The translations under genes and the position numbers were made by a program. A stretch of 64,000 bases of DNA from Methylobacterium sp. CB376. Its GTDB lineage: Bacteria; Pseudomonadota; Alphaproteobacteria; Rhizobiales; Beijerinckiaceae. The stretch lies in contig NZ_CP121648.1 of NCBI RefSeq assembly GCF_029714205.1, positions 496,001-560,000 on the forward strand, given 5' to 3'. A model generated the notes under the pieces. It worked only from the letters and a program-made list of their open reading frames with translations, was not told the origin of the DNA and did no database searches. The number at the start of each line of letters is the position of its first letter. Positions within the stretch are counted from its first letter, which is position 1. Below are positions 54,674 to 63,058 of this stretch, piece after piece.

Positions 54674-55426
54674 ATGCGCCTCCTCCTCCTCAACCCGAAT
54701 ACCAGCCGCGACGTCACGGCGCTGATGCGCGACACCGCCGCCGCCGCCGCGGCGCCCGGCACCGAGATCGTGGCCGCGACCGCGCCGCGGGGGGTGCCCT
54801 ACATCGCCAACCGGGCCGAGGCGCAGATCGGCGGCGCCATCGCCCTCGAGATGCTGGCGGAGGCCGGGCCGGGGATCGACGCGGCGATCCTCGCGGCCTT
54901 CGGCGATCCGGGCCTGGTCGGCGCCCGCGAGCTGTTCGACATCCCGGTGATCGGGCTCGCCGAGGCCGCGATGCTGAGCGCCTGCCTGCTGGGCGGGCGC
55001 TTCGGCATCGTCACCTTCGCGCAGGGGCTGCTGCCCTGGTACCGCGACTGCGTCGCGATGCACGGGCTCTCGGCGCGCTGCGCCGCGATCCGGGCGATCG
55101 AGGGGCGCTTCGCCTCCCTGGCGGGGGTGCAGGCGGAGAAGGAGGACCAACTCGTGGCCCTGGCCGAGGCCGCGGTGCGCGAGGACGGCGCCGACGTGCT
55201 GATCTTCGCGGGCGCGCCGCTCTCGGGGCTCGGGCCGCGGGTGCGCGAGCGGGTCCCGGTGCCGGTGGTCGATCAGGTGGTGGCGGCCGTGAAGCTCGCC
55301 GAGGCCGCGGTGGCGCTGCGGCCCCGCAAGGCCGCGTCCGGCGCCCTCAGCCGCCCGCCCGCGAAGGAGAGTCGGGGCCTGCCGGAGGCGCTGGCGGCGC
55401 GGCTCGCCCACACCGATCGGGGCTGA
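54674..55426 (+). CDS. Hydantoin/Asp-Glu racemase homologue lacking both catalytic cysteines
   Basis: A 250-residue protein of the HyuE/aspartate-glutamate racemase family: RLLLLNPNTSRDVTALM at the start, AFGDPGLVGARELFDIPVIGLAEAA, and a second lobe GADVLIFAGAPLSGLG. Active members have Cys before FGDPGL (ACFGDPG) and a second Cys in the GCAGM-like stretch; here both places carry Ala. A related clade with another chemistry, or a binding role, must be assumed. Co-transcribed with gntR (3-bp gap). Confidence 0.82.
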   Translation: MRLLLLNPNTSRDVTALMRDTAAAAAAPGTEIVAATAPRGVPYIANRAEAQIGGAIALEMLAEAGPGIDAAILAAFGDPGLVGARELFDIPVIGLAEAAMLSACLLGGRFGIVTFAQGLLPWYRDCVAMHGLSARCAAIRAIEGRFASLAGVQAEKEDQLVALAEAAVREDGADVLIFAGAPLSGLGPRVRERVPVPVVDQVVAAVKLAEAAVALRPRKAASGALSRPPAKESRGLPEALAARLAHTDRG

Positions 55427-55449
55427 GGCGGGGAGCGCCGCCGCCCCGC

Positions 55450-55983
55450 TCAGGGGTCGAGGCGCCGCAGCCCCGCCTCGTAGCGCCGGCCATTGGCGAC
55501 GTAGCGCGCGGCGGCGAGGCGCAGTCCCTCGACCGCCTGCTCGTCGAGGCTGCGCACCGCCTTGGCGGGCGCGCCGACGATCAGGCTGTTGTCGGGGAAT
55601 TCCTTGCCTTCGGTCACGAGGGCGTTCGCGCCGACGAGGCAGTTGCGGCCGATCCGGGCGCCGTTGAGCAGCGTCGCGCCCATGCCGACCAGGGAATTCG
55701 CACCCACGGTGCAGCCGTGCACGATGGCCCTGTGGCCGATCGTGACGTCCTCGCCGATCTCCAGGGGGAAGCCCGGATCCGTGTGGAGCACCACCCCGTC
55801 CTGGATGTTGCAGCGCGCCCCGAGGCGGATCGGCTCGTTGTCGCCGCGCAGCACCGCCGAGAACCAGATGCTCACGTCGAGGTCGATCTCCACCTGCCCG
55901 ATCACCTGGGCATCGGGAGCGATCCAGACCCGGGCCGGGTCGGCGAGGCGGGGATGGTGGGCGTCGAGGGCGTAGAGCGGCAT
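55450..55983 (-). CDS. Gamma carbonic anhydrase family protein
   Basis: A 177-residue left-handed beta-helix protein with hexapeptide repeats and the gamma-CA features [46 protein letters not shown] (His zinc ligands) and [17 protein letters not shown]. It may be a zinc-dependent carbonic anhydrase or, as in plants, a complex I associated protein; many bacterial members are of unknown role (YrdA/PaaY type). Confidence 0.92.
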   Translation of the reverse strand: MPLYALDAHHPRLADPARVWIAPDAQVIGQVEIDLDVSIWFSAVLRGDNEPIRLGARCNIQDGVVLHTDPGFPLEIGEDVTIGHRAIVHGCTVGANSLVGMGATLLNGARIGRNCLVGANALVTEGKEFPDNSLIVGAPAKAVRSLDEQAVEGLRLAAARYVANGRRYEAGLRRLDP

Positions 55984-56047
55984 GGCAATCCCGATGGAGG
56001 CGGTCTCAGGGTCTTCTACCCCAGCCCGCCTCCCGCGCCACCTGCCC

Positions 56048-56764
56048 TCAGGCGGCGGCCGGGACCGTCCCGAGCCCCCCGAAGCGCCGCTCGCGCCGGG
56101 TGAAGTCGCGCAGGGCCGCCGCCAGGTCGTCCCCGCCGAAATCGGGCCACATCCGGTCGGTGAAATGCAGTTCCGCGTAGGCGCATTCCCAGAGCAGGAA
56201 GTCGGAGAGGCGCTTCTCGCCGCCCGAGCGGATCATCAGGTCCACGTCCGGCACCCCGCCGCTGAGCCGGCGCCCGAAGGCCTCCCGGCTCTCCGCCCCG
56301 ACATCGGCACCGGGCGCGCCGGCGGCGGCCGCCAGGATCGCGTCGCGGGCCGAGTAATCGACCGCGATGCGCAGGTGCAGGCGCGCGCCCCCCGCGGTCT
56401 CGGCCTCCGCCCGCGCCAATGCCCCGGGCAGGCCCGCGGGCAGCCGGTCGCGGCGGCCGATCACGGTCAGGCGCGTGCCGGTGCGGGCGAGGCGCTCCGT
56501 CTCGCGCCGCAGGTAGCGGCGCAGGAGACCCATCAGCGCCGCCACCTCCGCGGGCGGCCGGCGCCAATTATCCGACGAGAAGGCGAAGAGCGTGAGCGTC
56601 CCCACGCCGAGATCGGGCGCGGCCTCCGCCACCCGGCGGATCGCCTCCACGCCCGCGCGGTGCCCGGCGCTGCGCGGCAGGCCCCGGGCCGTGGCCCAGC
56701 GCCCGTTCCCGTCCATGATCATCGCGACGTGGAGGCCGCCCCCCTGGGAACAAGAACTTTGCAC
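56048..56764 (-). CDS. uppS: Undecaprenyl-diphosphate synthase-like cis-prenyltransferase
   Basis: A 238-residue cis-prenyltransferase that elongates farnesyl-PP with isopentenyl-PP. It has the catalytic-Asp motif [23 protein letters not shown], and the C-terminal [27 protein letters not shown]. The housekeeping uppS normally sits with cdsA and frr, so this isolated gene may be a second copy. The only possible start before the conserved part is GTG 56764, which falls within a palindrome matching one in front of the wHTH operon. Confidence 0.88.
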   Translation of the reverse strand: MQSSCSQGGGLHVAMIMDGNGRWATARGLPRSAGHRAGVEAIRRVAEAAPDLGVGTLTLFAFSSDNWRRPPAEVAALMGLLRRYLRRETERLARTGTRLTVIGRRDRLPAGLPGALARAEAETAGGARLHLRIAVDYSARDAILAAAAGAPGADVGAESREAFGRRLSGGVPDVDLMIRSGGEKRLSDFLLWECAYAELHFTDRMWPDFGGDDLAAALRDFTRRERRFGGLGTVPAAA

Positions 56765-56772
56765 GACAAAGT
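56756..56772. promoter_or_regulatory. CTTTG-N5-CAAAG palindrome at the uppS start
   Basis: ACTTTG-CACGA-CAAAGT covers the GTG start codon of the cis-prenyltransferase gene. The same half-sites with the same spacing occur at 57829-57843 before the wHTH operon. A regulator bound here would block the start region directly. Confidence 0.55.
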
Positions 56773-56820
56773 CTCCGGGCGATGCGTCTGAGGAGCGGGG
56801 AAGGACGGGAGGGCGCGCCC

Positions 56821-57189
56821 TCAGGGGCGCAGGGAACCGAAGGCCGCGGGCGCCTCGTCGAGCGCCTCGGCCGCGTCGCGGACCACCTGCTCCAGCACCG
56901 CGAGGTAGTCGAGGAAGCGGCGGCGCCCGCCCGGGGTGAGGCGGCAGACCGTCTGGGGCCGGTTCTGGGCGTACCCCTTGCGCAATTCCACCAGGCCCGC
57001 CTCCTGCAGCACCTGCAGGTGCCGGCTGAGATTGCCGTCCGTGAGGCCGCAGAGCTGCTTGAGGTCGGCGAAGAGGAGGCCGTCCGGGTGGGTGACCAGG
57101 GAGGTGAGCACGCTCAGCCGCGCCCGCTCGTGGATCACCCGGTCGAGGCCCTCGTAGGAGAAGCGTCCGCTCGGCTCAGACATCGGCAT
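56821..57189 (-). CDS. Winged-helix regulator (HTH_34/MarR-like)
   Basis: A 122-residue DNA-binding protein: [65 protein letters not shown] is a winged helix of the type often paired with a membrane protein gene. No effector domain is visible. ATG 57189 or 57183 may be used; both lie within the end of the preceding membrane-protein gene, so translation is coupled. It likely binds the CTTTG-N5-CAAAG sites at 57829 and 56756. Confidence 0.9.
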   Translation of the reverse strand: MPMSEPSGRFSYEGLDRVIHERARLSVLTSLVTHPDGLLFADLKQLCGLTDGNLSRHLQVLQEAGLVELRKGYAQNRPQTVCRLTPGGRRRFLDYLAVLEQVVRDAAEALDEAPAAFGSLRP

Positions 57190-57796
57190 CCCGGCAGGTG
57201 AGATGGAGGATGAGGGCGAGGAGGACCTGCCCGATGCCGAAGGGCAGTCCCATCGCCCAGGGCGACAGGTCGCGGGTTCCGGCCGCCACGACCAGCCCCG
57301 CGAGCCCGGCGAGGAGGTACCACGCCCCCGCGAGCGAGACCGCCCGCGGCAGCGTCCGGGTCGCGGCGAACAGGCCGAGGCTGACGAAGACCTGCCAGAG
57401 CCCCGGCAGCAGCCAGAGGCTGTCGGGCGCGACCCGGACCAGCACCAGGGCGACCAGCGCGCCCGCCGCGAGGGCGGGCAGGAACTGCTCCACCGCCGAG
57501 CCGATCATCGCGTCCGCGAGGCCGGAATGCAGGCGCCGCGAGCGCGTCACCGCCTCGGCGCCGATCAGCGCCACGGCGAGCGCCGCGACCGCGATCCAGT
57601 ACAGCAGGTAGGCGAGCGCCCCGACCGGCATCAGCCAGAGCGCCTGGAGCCCGGCGGCGAGGAGGGCGATCCCGCCCGTCGCGGCGATCGTCGCCGGGCC
57701 GAGGCCGCGGAAATGCGTGTCGCGGGCGATCTGGCTGCGAATCGCCACGATGTCGGCGAGGGCCCGGTCGAGGTCCCTGTCAGTCTGGTACGGCAT
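57176..57796 (-). CDS. Six-helix membrane protein paired with the regulator
   Basis: A 206-residue membrane protein: a soluble N-terminal stretch (PYQTDRDLDRALADIVAIRSQIARDTHFRGLGPATIAATGG) then about six hydrophobic helices. The family is unnamed to me; proteins of this form commonly sit upstream of HTH_34 regulators. ATG 57796 is 33 bp from a palindrome in the promoter. The two genes overlap by 14 bases. Confidence 0.8.
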   Translation of the reverse strand: MPYQTDRDLDRALADIVAIRSQIARDTHFRGLGPATIAATGGIALLAAGLQALWLMPVGALAYLLYWIAVAALAVALIGAEAVTRSRRLHSGLADAMIGSAVEQFLPALAAGALVALVLVRVAPDSLWLLPGLWQVFVSLGLFAATRTLPRAVSLAGAWYLLAGLAGLVVAAGTRDLSPWAMGLPFGIGQVLLALILHLTCRDADV

Positions 57797-57828
57797 CGAG
57801 GCGTCCCGCGAGCCCCCCGGCAGGGCTG

Positions 57829-57843
57829 CTTTGCAATGCAAAG
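57829..57843. promoter_or_regulatory. CTTTG-N5-CAAAG palindrome before the membrane protein-regulator operon
   Basis: CTTTGCA-A-TGCAAAG is a perfect 7-1-7 palindrome located 33 bp upstream of the membrane-protein start. It shares half-sites and spacing with the palindrome over the uppS start 1.07 kb away. Autoregulation by the winged-helix protein is the simplest reading. Confidence 0.65.
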
Positions 57844-57955
57844 TAGGGCCGATCGGCGGTCGGCGCAAGGGCTTCGGCGGCGCCCCGCGGGCACGGTTCG
57901 GGCTGCCCGGGCCGGGGGTGACGTGCGGCGGCGGGCGGCGCCGCGCGAGGCCGCG

Positions 57956-57988
57956 AAAAAGCCCCGCTGGCGGGGGCGCAGCGGGGCT
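57956..57988 (-). terminator. Rho-independent terminator of the hybrid kinase gene
   Basis: On the minus strand, AGCCCCGCT (57980-57988) pairs with AGCGGGGCT (57960-57968) and is followed by TTTTT (57956-57960). It lies about 124 bases past the kinase stop codon. Confidence 0.85.
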
Positions 57989-58111
57989 GATCGGAGTGTC
58001 GCTCGTGAAAGCGGCGCCAATGCTACTCGGCCGCGTCGCCTTGTCCAGTCCGAACCGCCCGGCCTCACCCGAACGGATGAGCCGCGTCCCGGGGGCGGGG
58101 ACCGGCGCCCG

Positions 58112-59776
58112 CTACCCCGCCGAGGAGGCGAGGGCCGCGCCGCCCGGGGGCCGCGCGCGCTCGCCCTCGAGCAGGGTCCAGTGGGCGATCACGGCGGTCA
58201 GCTCCGCCCGCTTGAAGGGCTTGGCGATGACGTCGTCCATGCCGGCCTCGCGGCAGGCCTCCAGGTGACGGGGCAGGATGTGGCCGGTCATGGCGACGAT
58301 CGGGATCCGCCCCGAGGGCCCGCCCATCTGGCGGATCCGGCGCGTCGCGGTCAGGCCGTCCATGGCCGGCATCTGCACGTCCATCAGCACGAGGCGGTAG
58401 GGTGCGGAGCGGATCATCGCCACCGCCTCGACGCCGTTCGAGGCGGTGTCGACGGCGTAGCCCTCCTCCTCCAGGATCAGCCGCACGAGCTTCTGGTTCG
58501 CCGGGATGTCCTCGACCAGGAGGATGCGGGGAGCGGCCAGGAAGGGCTCGGGCTCCGGCGGGGCGGCGGCGGGCGCCGGCGCCACCGGCTCCAGGTCGAG
58601 GCGCACCCAGAAGGTCGACCCGTAGCCCTCGTGGCTCTCGAAGCCGATCTCCCCGCCCATCAGCGCCACCAGCCTGCGGCAGACCGCCAGGCCCAGGCCC
58701 TTGCTGCCGACCCGCGGAGGGTCGGGGCCGTCCTGCGACAGCAGCGTCGCCTGGCGCTCCGGCGGGATCCCCGGCCCGGTATCCTTGACCGCCAGGGTGA
58801 CGCGCCCGCGCCGGCTCACCGCCTCCTCGCAGCGCAGGCTGACGCCGACCGCGCCGGCCGCCGTGAAGGCGACCGCATTGCCGAGGAGGTTGAGCAGGAT
58901 CTGGCGCACCCGGTCCGCGTCGCCGCGCACGCGGGCGGGCACGTTCGGCGCGATCTCGACCGAGAGGCTGAGGGCCTTGGCCTCGGCGGCGGGCCTCACC
59001 ATGGCGAGGCTCGTCTCCACGAGGGCGTGCAGGTCGAAGGGCTCGCTGCGCAGGGCGACCTTGCCGGCCTCGATGTTCGAGACGTCCACGACGTCGTTGA
59101 CGAGCGAGAGCAGCGCGAAACCCGAGACCTGGATGATGTCGAGCCGGCGCCGATCCTCGGGCGAGCGGTCGGGATCGGCGAGGAGGAGATCGGTGAAGCC
59201 CAGGATGCTGCTGAGGGGCGTGCGGATCTCGTGGCTCACGCGGGCCAGGAAGGCGCTCTTGGCGGCGCTCGCCGCCTCGGCCGCGTCGCGCTCGCGGGTG
59301 CGGGCGGCGAGGTCGCGGTCGAGGCGGCGCAGGTCCTCCGGCGAGGGCAGCGCCGCGGCAGCGGCCAGGAACCGCCGCAGACAGGCGAGCAGCGGCAGCG
59401 CGGCGAGTGCGGCGAGAACCTTGGCCGGTGCCTCGATCCCGCCATCCGGGACCAGCGGCGTCCCCGGACTCCACGCCGTCCAGGCCTCGGCGAGCTGCGC
59501 CGCCGCGCAGGCGAGCAGGAAGGCGCCGATGCTCCAGGAGAGCACCCGGACCCTCAGGTCCGGACGCCTGGTCAGGACCAGCATCAGCCCGACCGCGAGC
59601 GAGAGAAAGCTCAACCCGAGGATTGCAGCCGCTGCCGTATGGGTCCAGATCAGTTCGGTCCGCACGGCAAGCAAATCCCACGCGAGTAACAGCGGTTGAC
59701 CTCGCGCAATTCCTGCAGCGCATCCAGCATCAGGCTTTCCCCCAACCGACGTTATCCTCCGCAGGACGGATCTCAT
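58112..59776 (-). CDS. Hybrid histidine kinase with ethylene-receptor-like membrane sensor
   Basis: A 554-residue protein. Residues of about 40-150 have three membrane helices and read ELIWTHTAAAAILGL...LSWSIGAFLLACAAAQLAEAWTAW, which follows the pattern of the ETR1-type module (…WTHxxx…FGAFIxACGxTHxxxxWTxW) but has Gln where the copper-binding His is expected. HisKA follows (FLARVSHEIRTPLSSILGF), then HATPase (NLLGNAVAF, DTGPGIP, GLGLAVC), then a receiver domain (ILLVEDIPANQKLV; LVLMDVQMPAMDG; AKPF). No separate partner regulator is nearby. ATG 59776 has no clear ribosome site; a later start is possible. Confidence 0.9.
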   Translation of the reverse strand: MRSVLRRITSVGGKPDAGCAAGIARGQPLLLAWDLLAVRTELIWTHTAAAAILGLSFLSLAVGLMLVLTRRPDLRVRVLSWSIGAFLLACAAAQLAEAWTAWSPGTPLVPDGGIEAPAKVLAALAALPLLACLRRFLAAAAALPSPEDLRRLDRDLAARTRERDAAEAASAAKSAFLARVSHEIRTPLSSILGFTDLLLADPDRSPEDRRRLDIIQVSGFALLSLVNDVVDVSNIEAGKVALRSEPFDLHALVETSLAMVRPAAEAKALSLSVEIAPNVPARVRGDADRVRQILLNLLGNAVAFTAAGAVGVSLRCEEAVSRRGRVTLAVKDTGPGIPPERQATLLSQDGPDPPRVGSKGLGLAVCRRLVALMGGEIGFESHEGYGSTFWVRLDLEPVAPAPAAAPPEPEPFLAAPRILLVEDIPANQKLVRLILEEEGYAVDTASNGVEAVAMIRSAPYRLVLMDVQMPAMDGLTATRRIRQMGGPSGRIPIVAMTGHILPRHLEACREAGMDDVIAKPFKRAELTAVIAHWTLLEGERARPPGGAALASSAG

Positions 59777-60045
59777 CGGGCCGCGAAGGGGGGATGAGCG
59801 GTCCGCAGAGACGTTGGCCCCGCGGTGAATTTTGACGATCCTCCTGCGGAAATCAACCTAAGCTTGCCTCATTTGATGGACTTTCGTCACGGCAAGGGCG
59901 GCCGGCGCCCGGATGTGCGACGGCGCACGGGGATCCCGGGCAAGCGTGGCCGTGCGCGCTTGATCGGGCCCTCCCGGCTTCCTACGTTGCGCGGACGCGG
60001 GATGAGGCCGGGTCTGCCGCGTCCCGGACAAACAAGGGTTTTGCG

Positions 60046-60369
60046 ATGGCAACCGTGAAGGTGACCGACGCGAGCTTCAGGCAGGATGTCCTCGAAGCGT
60101 CCGAGCCCGTCGTCGTCGATTTCTGGGCCGAGTGGTGCGGTCCCTGCCGGGCGATCGGGCCGGCGCTTGAGGAGATCTCGAGCGAGATGCAGGGCCGGGT
60201 GAAGATCGCCAAGGTGAACGTGGACGAGAATCCCGGCATCGCCTCGGAATACGGCATCCGCTCGATCCCGACCCTGATGATCTTCAAGGACGGCAAGCTC
60301 GCCAGCCAGAAGGTCGGGGCGGCGCCGAAGGGCGACCTGTCGCGCTGGATCCAGTCCGCCAGCGCCTGA
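60046..60369 (+). CDS. trxA: Thioredoxin
   Basis: A 107-residue classical thioredoxin with active site [13 protein letters not shown] and the cis-Pro in [10 protein letters not shown]. Cytosolic disulfide reductase recycled by thioredoxin reductase. Position near folC and accD matches the conserved Rhizobiales order, although an outer-membrane gene is inserted here. AAGGG lies before the ATG; a strong terminator follows. Confidence 0.97.
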   Translation: MATVKVTDASFRQDVLEASEPVVVDFWAEWCGPCRAIGPALEEISSEMQGRVKIAKVNVDENPGIASEYGIRSIPTLMIFKDGKLASQKVGAAPKGDLSRWIQSASA

Positions 60370-60395
60370 TCGCGGCGCCCGCGCGATCCGCAGCG

Positions 60396-60425
60396 AGCCC
60401 GGCCGAGAGGCCGGGCTTCTTTTTC
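60396..60425 (+). terminator. Rho-independent terminator of trxA
   Basis: AGCCCGGCC-GAGA-GGCCGGGCT (60396-60417) is followed by TCTTTTT. It begins 26 bases after the trxA stop. A second copy of the same hairpin lies 27 bases further and serves the opposite strand. Confidence 0.93.
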
Positions 60426-60439
60426 ATGCCCCCTCAACG

Positions 60440-60465
60440 GAAAAGCCCGGCCGAGAGGCCGGGCT
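60440..60465 (-). terminator. Rho-independent terminator of the outer-membrane protein gene
   Basis: The hairpin AGCCCGGCC/GGCCGGGCT (60444-60465) is preceded on the plus strand by GGAAA, so on the minus strand it ends in TTTTCC, 28 bases past the outer-membrane gene's stop. The stem is identical to that of the trxA terminator. Confidence 0.85.
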
Positions 60466-60492
60466 TCCCCGCAACCGGGCTGTCGCCCGATC

Positions 60493-61401
60493 CTACCAGG
60501 TACCGAACTTGTAGTTGAGGCCGGCGCGGACCACCGCGAACTCCGTGTTGCGGCGAGCGAGGTTGCCAACCGCCGGGAAGCCGGCGGTGTTGCTCAGGAT
60601 GATGGAGTTCGGCAGGCCGGCGACGATCACGCCGGCGTTGTCGAACGCGTAGGCGCCGTTGCGGCGGTTCCGGTCGAGGTTCACGTAGAGACCTTCGACC
60701 TTCAGCGTCACTGCCGAGGACCGGAAGAAGTTCAGGAACGAGTCGGTGGGCAGCGCGTACTCGATGCCGCCGCCGGCCGTCCAGCCGGTCTGGAAATCGT
60801 CGGTGTTCGGCAGGCCGAAATTGGTACCGCCACCGCCGCCATAGGCGAAGCCGCCGGTCCCGTAGAACAGCACGCGGTCGAAGGCGTAGCCGAGGCGGCC
60901 GCGCACGGTGCCGAAGTAATCGAGCCCGGACAGGCCGCGCGGGTCGAACAGGCGCAGGCCGTTGGCGCCGTTGAACTGAGCGCCGGGCTGGTTCGGGATC
61001 GCGAACGAGAAGGCGTTGCGGTTGCGGCCGAAGTCGACGTACTGCGCGTCCGCCTCGATGCCGACCACGACGCCCGCGCCGGGCGTGAACTGGTAATTGT
61101 AGCCGATCTGGCCACCGCCGCTGAAGCCCTCGGTGTTGCGGTCGCCCGTCCAGCCGATGGCGAGGGCCGAGCCGGCCGGGCCGGCGACCACGCGCGGGTC
61201 GCGGGTCAGGACGATCACGTCAGGGTTGGTGCTGCTCGCGTCGAACCCGTAGCCCGCGTTGAAACCGGCGTAGAAGCCCGTCCAGGTGAAGACCGGAACC
61301 GGCGCAATCACCGGAGGAGCGACGCGGCGCGGCAGATCGGCCGCCGAAGCGGCCGCGGTCAGCGCAGTGAAAGCAGCAAACGCACTCAGAAGTCTCTTCA
61401 T
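60493..61401 (-). CDS. Outer-membrane beta-barrel protein, Omp25/RopB-like
   Basis: A 302-residue protein with a signal peptide (MKRLLSAFAAFTALTAAASA) followed by ADLPRR and a PPVIAPVPVFTWTGFYAGFNAGYGF start that defines the Omp25/31 family of Rhizobiales. Alternating aromatic strands (GQIGYNYQF, VGIEADAQYVDFG, TVRGRLGYAFDRVLFYGTGGFAYG, GGGIEYALP, VRAGLNYKFGTW) form an eight-strand-like barrel, ending in Trp as usual for outer-membrane insertion. Structural role in the envelope. Confidence 0.93.
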   Translation of the reverse strand: MKRLLSAFAAFTALTAAASAADLPRRVAPPVIAPVPVFTWTGFYAGFNAGYGFDASSTNPDVIVLTRDPRVVAGPAGSALAIGWTGDRNTEGFSGGGQIGYNYQFTPGAGVVVGIEADAQYVDFGRNRNAFSFAIPNQPGAQFNGANGLRLFDPRGLSGLDYFGTVRGRLGYAFDRVLFYGTGGFAYGGGGGTNFGLPNTDDFQTGWTAGGGIEYALPTDSFLNFFRSSAVTLKVEGLYVNLDRNRRNGAYAFDNAGVIVAGLPNSIILSNTAGFPAVGNLARRNTEFAVVRAGLNYKFGTW

Positions 61402-61617
61402 GATGGTCCCCAGCAGGTTCCCCGATCGGGAGACAAGCTAGACCATTCCGGCCGGGCCCGATGTAGCGCATGCGCCACAGGATCTCCCGAAAGCCACAAC
61501 CCGGAGCATCAATCTCGCGGGCGAGCACGCGGGCGGCGGCGGCGCGGAAATCGTGAACGGCCGGAGAAGAACGGGTTTCTATTGACAGAGCGGAAGCGGG
61601 CGGGACCCGTTCTCATA
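61402..61617. other. Promoter region of the outer-membrane gene
   Basis: About 215 bases between the barrel protein start and repeat copy D. No gene is visible. It should contain the strong promoter expected for an abundant outer-membrane protein; I could not pick clear -35/-10 boxes. Confidence 0.4.
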
Positions 61618-61735
61618 CGGGATCCGCTTGATCGAAGCGGATCCCGGATCCCAAGCCCGCGCGGCGCCTGAGCGACGCCGACATCCGCATTGCCGAAAGG
61701 GGAGATGGCGAAGCCATCAACCGGACATCGTATCA
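61618..61735 (+). repeat. Dispersed 3'-gap repeat, copy D
   Basis: A perfect 12-bp hairpin (61618-61629 with 61635-61646) followed by the conserved core (AAGCCCGCGCGGCGCCTGAG, CGACGCCGACATCCGCATTG, GAGATGGCGAAGCCATCAAC). Its end includes the folC stop codon. Unlike copies A-C the gap is not convergent: both neighbours are on the minus strand and the element is at the 3' end of folC. Confidence 0.9.
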
Positions 61736-63058
61736 GACCGGTGGCGTCCCGTTCGCGGTCAGCACGGCGCCCGCGAGGTAGAGCGAGCCGCAGATCAGCA
61801 CGCGCGGCGGCGCCTCCCAGGCCCGGTCCTGCAGGGCCACGAGGGCCGCCTCGATGCTCGGAGCGGTTGTGGCAGGCAGGCCGACCGAGGCCGCGATGGC
61901 GGCGACCTCCTCGGCGGGCCGCGCGGCGAGCTGCCCGCTGATCGGCACGGCCACGACCGCGCGGGCGAGCCCGACGAAGTTCTTCAGGAACCCCTCCGCG
62001 TCCTTGGTGCCGAGGAGCCCGGTGACGAGGACGAGGGGCGCGTCGCCGCGCTCCTGCAGGTCCGCCATCGCGGCCGCCAGGATGCGCCCGCCATCGACGT
62101 TGTGGCCGCCGTCGAGCCAGAGCTCGCTGCCGGCCGGCATCAGGCCGGGCAGGCGCCCGCGCCCGAGCCGCTGCAGGCGCCCCGGCCAATCGACCTGGCT
62201 GAGGCCGGCCTCGAAGGCGGCGGTGCCGAGATCGCCGAATCCCGCCGCCCGCAGCGCCGCGATGGCGGTGCCCGCGTTGACGATCTGGTGGCGCCCGGCG
62301 AGGCGCGGGCGCGGCAGGTCGAGCAGCCCCTCCTCGTCCTGGTAGACGAGGCGCCCGCGCTCCTCGTGCACCGAGAAATCCTGGTTGCCGACCAGGACGG
62401 GCGCGGCCCGCAGCGCCTCCGCGCGGGCGCAGAGCACCCGGTCGGCCTCGGCGTAATCCTGCGGCGCGATCACGGCCGGGCAGCCGCGCTTGAAGATGCC
62501 GGCCTTCTCCCCCGCCACCGCCTCGACGGTATCGCCGAGATATTCCGCGTGGTCGCGCCCGATCGGCGTCACCACGGCGGCGGCCGGCCGGTCGATCACG
62601 TTGGTGGCGTCGACGCGGCCCCCCAGGCCGACCTCCAGCAGGAGCACGTCGGCCGGGCACTCGGCGAAGAGCAGGAGGGCCGCCGCCGTGGTGATCTCGA
62701 ACACCGTGATCGGCTCGCCCGCATTGGCCGCCTCGCAGCGGGCGAAGGCGTCCGCGAGGCGGTCCTCCGCCACGAAGCGCCCGCCGCCGACCTGGCCCAG
62801 GCGGATGCGCTCGTGGAAGCGCACGAGGTGGGGCGAGGTGTAGACGTGGACCGAGAGGCCGCCCGCCTCCAGGATCGCCCGCATGGTGGCGATGGTCGAG
62901 CCCTTGCCGTTGGTGCCGGCCACGTGGATGACCGGCGGCAGGCGCCGCTCGGGATGGCCGAGGGCGGCGAGCAGGCGCTCGATGCGCCCGAGCGACAGGT
63001 CGATCGTGCGCGGGTGCAGGGCCAGGAATCGCGCCATCAGCGCGTCGGAGGACTCCAT
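61733..63058 (-). CDS. folC: Bifunctional folylpolyglutamate/dihydrofolate synthase
   Basis: A 441-residue Mur-ligase-like enzyme adding glutamate to dihydropteroate and tetrahydrofolates. The P-loop HVAGTNGKGSTIA, VYTSPHLVRFHERI, LLEVGLGGRVDATNV and the C-terminal WLDGGHNVDGG are all present. ATG 63058 gives the normal N-terminus; upstream codons in frame lack similarity. It follows accD in the same direction with 336 bp between them. Confidence 0.96.
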   Translation of the reverse strand: MESSDALMARFLALHPRTIDLSLGRIERLLAALGHPERRLPPVIHVAGTNGKGSTIATMRAILEAGGLSVHVYTSPHLVRFHERIRLGQVGGGRFVAEDRLADAFARCEAANAGEPITVFEITTAAALLLFAECPADVLLLEVGLGGRVDATNVIDRPAAAVVTPIGRDHAEYLGDTVEAVAGEKAGIFKRGCPAVIAPQDYAEADRVLCARAEALRAAPVLVGNQDFSVHEERGRLVYQDEEGLLDLPRPRLAGRHQIVNAGTAIAALRAAGFGDLGTAAFEAGLSQVDWPGRLQRLGRGRLPGLMPAGSELWLDGGHNVDGGRILAAAMADLQERGDAPLVLVTGLLGTKDAEGFLKNFVGLARAVVAVPISGQLAARPAEEVAAIAASVGLPATTAPSIEAALVALQDRAWEAPPRVLICGSLYLAGAVLTANGTPPV

